Part shown: positions 59,352 through 64,000 of the stretch, piece by piece
How positions within the stretch are numbered: the first letter of the stretch is position 1
Layout of the letters: each line of letters begins with the position of its first letter
Origin: CAVYXZ01 sp965223835
GTDB taxonomy: Bacteria > Chloroflexota > Anaerolineae > Aggregatilineales > Phototrophicaceae
Assembly (NCBI GenBank): GCA_965223835.1
Contig: CBDCXQ010000001.1
Coordinates: 3,658,001-3,722,000 of the forward strand
Length of the DNA stretch: 64,000 bases
Direction of reading: 5' to 3'
Notes under the pieces: model-generated
Database searches by the model: none
The model's input: only the letters and a program-made list of their open reading frames with translations
Told to the model about the DNA's origin: nothing
Made by a program: the position numbers and the translations under genes

Positions 59352-60855
59352 ATGTTACCCGAAGGATGTAACCATCGCGCCATTCAGCAATATACAGCGC
59401 ACCATCCGGGCCAATGGTTAAATCAACTGGATTACGACCATTCAAGAATGGTGCGAACACCGCATAATCACCCCGATAATCACCGGCATCTGTTTCCTGC
59501 AATTCCACAAAAATCACCTGCCGACCTTGCTTATTAAACCCACCATATTGCGCCACGAAGATACCATCCTGGTAGTTTGCCGGGAAATGGTCAGCGGCGT
59601 AATAGGCGATGCCGGAAGTGACGCTGGAAGTCGTCAATTCCACAATCGGTGGTTCCCAATCACGATCATGGGGGCGGATCATTTTGCCAAAGCCATACAC
59701 GTTCGGGAAACCATAATCACGTCCCTGCTGCACATAATTCAACTCTTCCGGTGGATAGAAAGTCATCTCTTTATCAAGCATATCTGGCCCATTATCACCG
59801 GCAAACAGGCGGTCATCAGGGGACAGCGTAATGTCAAACGAGTTTCTGAGGCCAGTTGCAAAGACTTCCAGGTCGCTACCATCCGCATTAGCCCGTAAGA
59901 TGGCTGCCTCTAGGTCCTCTACCAGCGGTCCGTGATCGGTGGTTGCACCAACGGCAATGTACAGCTTGCCGTTGCTATCAAACGTAATCCCGTTGTTAGA
60001 GTGGAACGTATATTGCAGGCCGGGCAAGTCATCAATGATGACCTCAAGTGCATTGAACACACCGTCGCCATCTTCATCAACGAGATAACCGATACGCCCA
60101 TTATCGGATACATAAATACGGTCATTGTACATTGCCATCCCAGCGGCATAGATCAAGCGGACGCTATTGGGGTCGTCGTTAAAGAGAATTTGTTTCTGGC
60201 GATCAGCCACGCCATCACCATCATCGTCGCCCAATTGCCAGAGGCGGCCATCCAACGCGAGCACCAGGAGATCACCAGCGGGTGTGAAGGTGATTGTCGT
60301 AATAGCCGTTGGTGCTTCGACGATTTGACCGTAAATTTGGGCGGTAAAATTCTCTGGAACGCGTAGAATATCCGTAGCTGCAACAGGAACCACAGTCGGT
60401 TCGGGCGTCGCTGTGGGGAGCGTGTTGTCGTTCAGGGTGAATTGCCGCGCGGTAGCAGCTTCACCCAACACGGCTTGAACCTGACCATCCTGCCCACTGA
60501 TGACAGCGACCGACCAGAAGAAATCTCCTGCTGGTTGCTGACTTAACCAGGTCGACAGATCGAACTCGCTGGTCTGTGACCAGGTAATCCCCTGTTCAGG
60601 CTCACCCGCCCGCCAGACGCGAACATCGAAGTATTCATCCGTGCCCAAAGACCTTACCCAATCCCAGTTGAGAATAACCTCGGCTGGGTTTCCAAAAATG
60701 GCGGCATCTTCCGGGGCCAACAGTTGTGGGCGGTAAAAGGCGGTTCGATCGGCACTGACGGTAGCGGCAACAATAGCCTCCACATCGGGCGTTGGCTCCG
60801 GCGAACTACACGCTGCCAGGAAGCAGAGGATACAGATAATCCAGAAACGCATCAT
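59338..60855 (-). CDS. PQQ-type sugar/sorbosone dehydrogenase-like lipoprotein
   Basis: A 505-residue lipoprotein: signal peptide FWIICILCFLAAC with the lipobox Cys near residue 17, a Pro/Thr-rich linker, an N-terminal Fn3-like part (about 40-150), and a beta-propeller of the glucose/sorbosone dehydrogenase type (GDDGDGVADRQKQILF, FHSNNGITFDSNGKLYIAVGATTDHG, TGLRNSFDITLSPDDRLFAGDNGPD, YGFPNVYGFG, IGPDGALYIAEWRDGYILRV). PQQ-binding is plausible but not proven. Start at the first of two adjacent ATG codons, with AAAGG upstream. The open frame extends 30 codons further without a ribosome site. The GT39-like gene overlaps its end. Confidence 0.87.
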   Translation of the reverse strand: MMRFWIICILCFLAACSSPEPTPDVEAIVAATVSADRTAFYRPQLLAPEDAAIFGNPAEVILNWDWVRSLGTDEYFDVRVWRAGEPEQGITWSQTSEFDLSTWLSQQPAGDFFWSVAVISGQDGQVQAVLGEAATARQFTLNDNTLPTATPEPTVVPVAATDILRVPENFTAQIYGQIVEAPTAITTITFTPAGDLLVLALDGRLWQLGDDDGDGVADRQKQILFNDDPNSVRLIYAAGMAMYNDRIYVSDNGRIGYLVDEDGDGVFNALEVIIDDLPGLQYTFHSNNGITFDSNGKLYIAVGATTDHGPLVEDLEAAILRANADGSDLEVFATGLRNSFDITLSPDDRLFAGDNGPDMLDKEMTFYPPEELNYVQQGRDYGFPNVYGFGKMIRPHDRDWEPPIVELTTSSVTSGIAYYAADHFPANYQDGIFVAQYGGFNKQGRQVIFVELQETDAGDYRGDYAVFAPFLNGRNPVDLTIGPDGALYIAEWRDGYILRVTYDGD

Positions 60856-61042
60856 TTTTGCGTGCCTTTCGCAGCGATGATTCAACGATAGATTGAAGCA
60901 TAACGGACACGTGCGGTGACTGCTAGGTCTAGCCTGGCAAGACATGACATCCGACCATGAACGCCCTATCGAACGACACTGGACCAGCAGCGGATGACTC
61001 CCTTATGTTAAGGGTGATAGTAGGGGCAGAAAGGTAACAACC

Positions 61043-61366
61043 ATGTTAAAGAGTTTGGAGGGGATCGGCCAGCGGCTGGAAATTCACTCGGACGGGGTTG
61101 TTATTAAACGCACGGATGTGCTGGCAACCTTGCTACCGGGCGGGTTTAGCGACGAAGAAACCGTATTGTTTTCCGACATGATTAGTGTTCATCTGCATCA
61201 GCCGGAAAAACTCCGCCTTGATGACTGTAAAACGGGGTGCTTGCAACTGGTGATGACACGGGCCGATCATACCCACGCGAGCTTAATACTTAATGCAGAC
61301 CAGGCGGATGACGCCCAGACCGTTCGTCGTCACCTGGAAGCCCAGATTGGTTTAGCGGAGCGCTAA
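61043..61366 (+). CDS. PH-like domain protein, paralogue 1
   Basis: A 107-residue protein with a beta-rich layout resembling bacterial PH (bPH/DUF4429-like) domains: IGQRLEIHSDGVVIKRTDVLATLLPGGF, then DEETVLFSDMISVHLHQP, then LVMTRADHTHASLILNADQA and a final helix RRHLEAQIGL. It shares this order with the protein at 63194 (ILQGQKQRLELYTDRVVARN, MLYLDEITDVAVYP, LVITGRHQAELSVDY). Its 3' end overlaps that of the minus-strand Doc gene by 15 bases. AGAAAGG precedes the ATG. Function unknown. Confidence 0.7.
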   Translation: MLKSLEGIGQRLEIHSDGVVIKRTDVLATLLPGGFSDEETVLFSDMISVHLHQPEKLRLDDCKTGCLQLVMTRADHTHASLILNADQADDAQTVRRHLEAQIGLAER

Positions 61367-61846
61367 TTCAGTCAATAACCAGTCATGTTCTTCCAAAATC
61401 TCGGCAATGATCCGGGTGTCTACGACAGCATCTTCGGTTAAAGCCAGTGTGCCGGGCAGGGTGGGCAGCCAGGCGGCGAAGTCAGTCACCGTGAGTTGCC
61501 CTTCCGCCATTCGGATAATTTGCTGTAGCGCTTCGGCTGCATTCCAATTCACCTGGAGGCCATTGACCTGCAACATAAAGAGCGCACCAACGGTTGCTGT
61601 GCGTTTGTTGCCATCTGCAAATGGGTGATTACGTGCCAGCGAATGCAACAAGGCTGCGGCTTTCTGTGCCAGTGTGGGATAGGCTTCGGCTCCAAAGACA
61701 GTTTGCATGGGGCGACCAACGGCGGCTTCCAGCAGATCCATGTCACGGACTTTCTGTTTACCTTTGAGAATTTTATGAATCGGCTGTTCGCTAGGAAGCT
61801 GGTCATTGATATAAATGAGTTCATCCGTCGTGACAAATCGAGTCAT
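61352..61846 (-). CDS. Doc/Fic-family protein 1
   Basis: A 164-residue protein of the Doc (death-on-curing)/Fic fold. The Fic motif is complete: HPFADGNKR with H74, D78, G79, N80 and R82. The residues before (YPTLAQKAAALLHSLARN) are typical of Doc toxins, which modify EF-Tu, and the C-terminal 50 residues extend beyond usual Doc length. It overlaps the next Doc gene by four bases (ATGA). No Phd-like antitoxin gene is adjacent. It is part of an operon with Doc 2 and the isomerase at 62241. Confidence 0.87.
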   Translation of the reverse strand: MTRFVTTDELIYINDQLPSEQPIHKILKGKQKVRDMDLLEAAVGRPMQTVFGAEAYPTLAQKAAALLHSLARNHPFADGNKRTATVGALFMLQVNGLQVNWNAAEALQQIIRMAEGQLTVTDFAAWLPTLPGTLALTEDAVVDTRIIAEILEEHDWLLTELALR

Positions 61847-62241
61847 GGGGCAGCCGTCGTATGATCGGCCAACCAGTGGCTCACCGCGGCAACATCATGG
61901 CGGTTTTGGGCGACTTCCAGCACAAACTGGTAAATCTCCGGTTGAGTCCAGGTAGGTTGCAGGCCGTTTTCGTGTAAAAAACGCACGACTGATTGGGTCG
62001 CCGTGCGTTTGTTGCCATCATAAAACAGGTGATGTGCCGCCAGCGAATGGAGCAGAGCCGCCGCTTTATCCAATAGAGTCGGATATGCCGCCTCACCGAA
62101 AGCCGCCAACAGTGGACGGGCCGCCGCTGCCCGCAATAAATGCCGATCACGCACATTGGGCTTGCGCCCTAAGACGCCCTCAGCGATTTCATAAATTTCC
62201 GTCGGGCTAAGATAATGCACGCCCTGATCGTGAATATCCAT
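61843..62241 (-). CDS. Doc/Fic-family protein 2
   Basis: A 132-residue Doc-family protein with the motif HLFYDGNKR (H71, D75, G76, N77, R79). It is a paralogue of the neighbour at 61352, sharing ...RDRHLLRAAAARPLLAAFGEAAYPTLLDKAAALLHSLA. Its start overlaps by one base the stop of the sugar-phosphate isomerase gene (TAATG). Doc proteins AMP- or phosphorylate targets; a neutralising partner is not seen within the window. Confidence 0.87.
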   Translation of the reverse strand: MDIHDQGVHYLSPTEIYEIAEGVLGRKPNVRDRHLLRAAAARPLLAAFGEAAYPTLLDKAAALLHSLAAHHLFYDGNKRTATQSVVRFLHENGLQPTWTQPEIYQFVLEVAQNRHDVAAVSHWLADHTTAAP

Positions 62242-63059
62242 TAGTTAAGATAGGGGGTCACAAGATCGCGTTCAATTGCCAGCCCCGCCCATTCATCATC
62301 GTCTGGTCCATCATAGATCAGGGTATAGGGGCCGTCAAAATCTGCCGCACGGGTGAGTTCCAGGCAGCGAACATAATCATCGCTATTCGCTTGAAGCGGT
62401 GCAGTAAAGCTACATTTCGCATGACACGATTCGGCATATTGGGTGATCTGAGCGAGATCATCATATTTGGTCGCGCCCTTCCAGTTGCCAAAATCGACGC
62501 ACAGCCCCACCTGCCCGGCTAATGGTTCCATGACATGCCGCACACTGGTTGGATCAGCGAATAAATCGAACCAGTTTTCGGTCATTAAGCGGACGTTGTT
62601 GGCTTTAGCAACCTCAACCAACTGTGTCAAGGCATCCTGACTGCGGTTGAGTGAACCCTCACCAGTTGTCTTACCCGCGATGACACGCGAACAGCGTGCC
62701 CCCAATTGCCCAGCAGTCTCCAACCAACTGCTTATCCAGGCCTGATCGCGCTGGCCGTGCGCCGGGTGCGTAATGTCACCATCATCAATGAGAATCGTGA
62801 ACAATTCCACCCCCGCCGAATCGAGTGCTGAGCGAAGTTCTTGCAGATAGACATCATCGCGACTTGGTAAATGAAAATGGCAGATCTCCAACGTATTGAT
62901 GCCAAACGCTGCAATTTGCGCTGGAACATCCAACAAGGACAAGGAGCCAGGGCCATAGGGTTCTGCGCGTTCGCGGGATGGTTTTGCCGGGGAGTCCCAG
63001 TATGTTGGCCCTAACGTTCGGTGCAAACTCCAGGTTGAAACGGATAGACGTGCAGTCAT
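62241..63059 (-). CDS. Sugar phosphate isomerase/epimerase-like TIM-barrel protein
   Basis: A 272-residue protein of the AP-endonuclease-2/xylose-isomerase-like superfamily. It opens with RLSVSTWSLHRTLGPTYWD and shows the metal-ligand-like segments ICHFHLPSRDD, TENWFDLFADP (Glu), CVDFGNWKG (Asp) and a final TLIYDGPDDDEW. It would isomerise or epimerise a sugar or inositol-type substrate. It is first in an operon with two Doc genes, an unusual combination. Start ATG 63059, AGGCAAAATC upstream. Confidence 0.82.
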   Translation of the reverse strand: MTARLSVSTWSLHRTLGPTYWDSPAKPSRERAEPYGPGSLSLLDVPAQIAAFGINTLEICHFHLPSRDDVYLQELRSALDSAGVELFTILIDDGDITHPAHGQRDQAWISSWLETAGQLGARCSRVIAGKTTGEGSLNRSQDALTQLVEVAKANNVRLMTENWFDLFADPTSVRHVMEPLAGQVGLCVDFGNWKGATKYDDLAQITQYAESCHAKCSFTAPLQANSDDYVRCLELTRAADFDGPYTLIYDGPDDDEWAGLAIERDLVTPYLN

Positions 63060-63193
63060 GATTTTGCCTCCATATCAGGCTAATAATTTTAGCATGGGTT
63101 CTGAAAAAAGCATGAAAAGCCCAACCATTAAGGTCTTTACACTATTTTCTCACCCTAAAATGAATCAACAAACATTAATATAGGTCGCCACCA

Positions 63194-63538
63194 ATGCTTT
63201 TTCACAACTATCCCCCAATTATTATCCTTCAGGGCCAAAAACAACGTCTGGAATTGTACACTGATCGCGTCGTGGCTCGAAATACAAGCTGGCTGGCCCG
63301 TCGTTTTCCAATCATTTTTGGCGGTGCTGAAATGCTCTATCTTGACGAGATCACTGATGTCGCTGTATACCCCATTCGGTGTACACCAGATCTTCGATTT
63401 AAGTTAGTGATTACCGGGCGGCATCAAGCAGAACTAAGTGTCGACTATCTGGAAACGGAATATGTCGCCGCCAATACCCTCATTGACTCGATTGAGTATT
63501 TCATCGAACAAAGTGAATTCTTGCCACCTGTAGGCTGA
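63194..63538 (+). CDS. PH-like domain protein, paralogue 2
   Basis: A 114-residue protein with the same order of strands as the protein at 61043: an opening LQGQKQRLELYTDRVVARN, an acidic MLYLDEITDVAVYP hairpin, LVITGRHQAELSVDYL and a C-terminal helix SIEYFIEQSEF. The similarity is moderate but runs over the whole length, so the two are probably ancient paralogues that now flank the Doc-Doc-isomerase operon. Function unknown; bacterial PH-like domains often sense membrane or stress state. Confidence 0.7.
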   Translation: MLFHNYPPIIILQGQKQRLELYTDRVVARNTSWLARRFPIIFGGAEMLYLDEITDVAVYPIRCTPDLRFKLVITGRHQAELSVDYLETEYVAANTLIDSIEYFIEQSEFLPPVG

Positions 63539-63594
63539 TTTATGGGTAGTGGTTAATACGGCAAGTGATGAACCGGATTTGATATACTTGCCGC

Positions 63595-63830
63595 ATGATA
63601 CAACCAAGTACCACCTACACTTGTCGCTTATGCAGCAGTTCAAACTTCATTAGAAATGGCCCGAATTAATGTGGCAACCCCTAATATCACTGTAAAGACT
63701 ACGGTGTGTATCACGTGTTGCAACCGCAAACCATCCACAGCAGCACCCGCGTGAGCAAGTCTTGTGAGCGGCCCAGGAACGGATAAGTTTGCACGGGATC
63801 GACTGAACTCGATACGCTACCTTAATACCA
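63595..63830 (+). pseudogene. Decayed IS1-type transposase (InsA-like)
   Basis: Reading from ATG 63595 gives the zinc-ribbon opening YTCRLCSSSNFIRNGPN, then a stop (TAA 63667), CGNP, a stop (63682), YHCKDYGVYHVLQPQTIHSS, and a stop at 63784. A shift to another frame then gives SLHGID-stop-TRY. In intact InsA-type proteins the same order reads C..C.S....NG.N.CGN..Y.CKDCGV..VLQP and later SLRGI.R.FG. At least four stops and one frameshift show a dead remnant. No inverted terminal repeats were located. Confidence 0.75.
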
Positions 63831-63898
63831 TTTGATCGAAAATATGCGGCACCGCAGGTACAATTCGATCTATTCTGACGAAGTAGCGTGGATGTATT

Positions 63899-64000
63899 AT
63901 GATGCGTGTTATTGAAGTCGCCCGCAAGCTTGCCAATCAATTTGCCAGCCGGGCCGATGAAGCTGACCGTCAGGGCCGACTTCCCCAGGCCGATGTGCAA
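63899..64000 (+). CDS. N-terminus of an acyl-CoA dehydrogenase-like protein (partial)
   Basis: A frame opening with two adjacent ATGs runs off the right edge after 34 codons. It encodes MRVIEVARKLANQFASRADEADRQGRLPQADV, the first helices of an acyl-CoA dehydrogenase domain, where the A...FA.RA.E.DR.G.FP pattern is typical. The catalytic part is outside the window, so the assignment is provisional. Confidence 0.55.
   Translation, partial: MMRVIEVARKLANQFASRADEADRQGRLPQADVQ

Noticed and set aside
63650..64000. Minus-strand ORF of 116 codons at the right edge
   Set aside because: It overlaps both the decayed transposase and the acyl-CoA dehydrogenase start on the other strand, and its translation shows no recognisable pattern.
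1..64000. tRNA, rRNA and CRISPR arrays
   Set aside because: I looked for T-loop GTTCGA-type motifs with matching stems and for regularly spaced direct repeats in the intergenic regions and found none.

Overview
The window looks like chromosomal DNA of a free-living, heterotrophic bacterium, most probably Chloroflexota (Anaerolineae-like). This is an inference from gene style, not a phylogeny: a transaldolase/glucose-6-phosphate isomerase fusion, several large GT39-type membrane glycosyltransferases with C-terminal beta-sandwich domains, lipoproteins with Pro/Thr-rich linkers after the lipobox Cys, RNase Y, a RecD2-type helicase, and a BMC locus built on sugar-phosphate enzymes. I found no rRNA, tRNA or CRISPR array. 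Genes are dense, and convergent or overlapping stops are common.

Layout. 1-3.1 kb: transporter N-terminus (cut by the edge), a CheY-like receiver protein, and a WYL regulator divergent from an alpha/beta hydrolase across a perfect operator palindrome. 3.3-13 kb: tal-pgi fusion, PhyH dioxygenase, Uma2 nuclease, MDR dehydrogenase, methyltransferase, an eroded FAD-monooxygenase homologue, a DUF1269-like protein. 13.1-15.1 kb: GT39-like glycosyltransferase. 15.1-19.0 kb: bacterial microcompartment operon (RpiB-like isomerase, DeoC aldolase, HAD phosphatase, AAC(3)-fold acetyltransferase, hexameric BMC-H and pentameric BMC-P shell proteins), which fits the sugar-phosphate-utilising (SPU) BMC class. 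19-21 kb: secreted protein, MBL hydrolase, DinB protein. 21.0-23.3 kb: metG behind what reads as a complete ribosome-mediated attenuator: a consensus promoter, a leaderless 30-codon leader peptide with an ATG-ATG-ATG-GTC-ATG run, a perfect 8-bp antiterminator pairing and an intrinsic terminator. 23-28 kb: membrane protein, HemL-like aminotransferase, wHTH protein, PlsC acyltransferase, NAD-binding epimerase. 28-31.6 kb: possible small RNA or leader, recX, rny, metallophosphatase. 31.6-38.9 kb: canonical rpiB, a sigma factor fused to ankyrin repeats, two nucleotidyltransferases, recD2, an AT-rich DUF2806 gene. 39-49.7 kb: ArsR-AHSA1 fusion, secreted proteins, DUF4258/DUF2283 pair, TolB-like and M28 peptidase lipoproteins, sulfotransferase, flippase, GT39 enzyme, GNAT. 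49.8-52 kb: two-component system. 52-61 kb: Gfo/Idh oxidoreductase, agarase-like glycosidase, recA, PduO-type adenosyltransferase, a second GT39-like enzyme and a sugar-dehydrogenase-like lipoprotein. 61-64 kb: two PH-like paralogues flanking a Doc-Doc-isomerase operon, a decayed IS1-type transposase, and the start of an acyl-CoA dehydrogenase.

How the genes work together. The BMC operon probably encloses 2-deoxyribose-5-phosphate cleavage (acetaldehyde plus glyceraldehyde-3-phosphate). Both encoded sugar-phosphate enzymes carry N-terminal extensions that begin with an encapsulation-peptide-like amphipathic helix. Outside the compartment, tal-pgi and the canonical rpiB serve the pentose phosphate/glycolysis junction. 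The sulfotransferase, flippase and GT39 genes suggest cell-envelope glycan work. The recX, rny, recD2 and recA genes are scattered housekeeping functions.

Most interesting items: the metG attenuator, the minimal SPU-type BMC with an isomerase that has Asp in place of its catalytic Cys, the sigma-ankyrin fusion, the leaderless autoregulated ArsR-AHSA1 gene, and the antitoxin-less tandem Doc genes.
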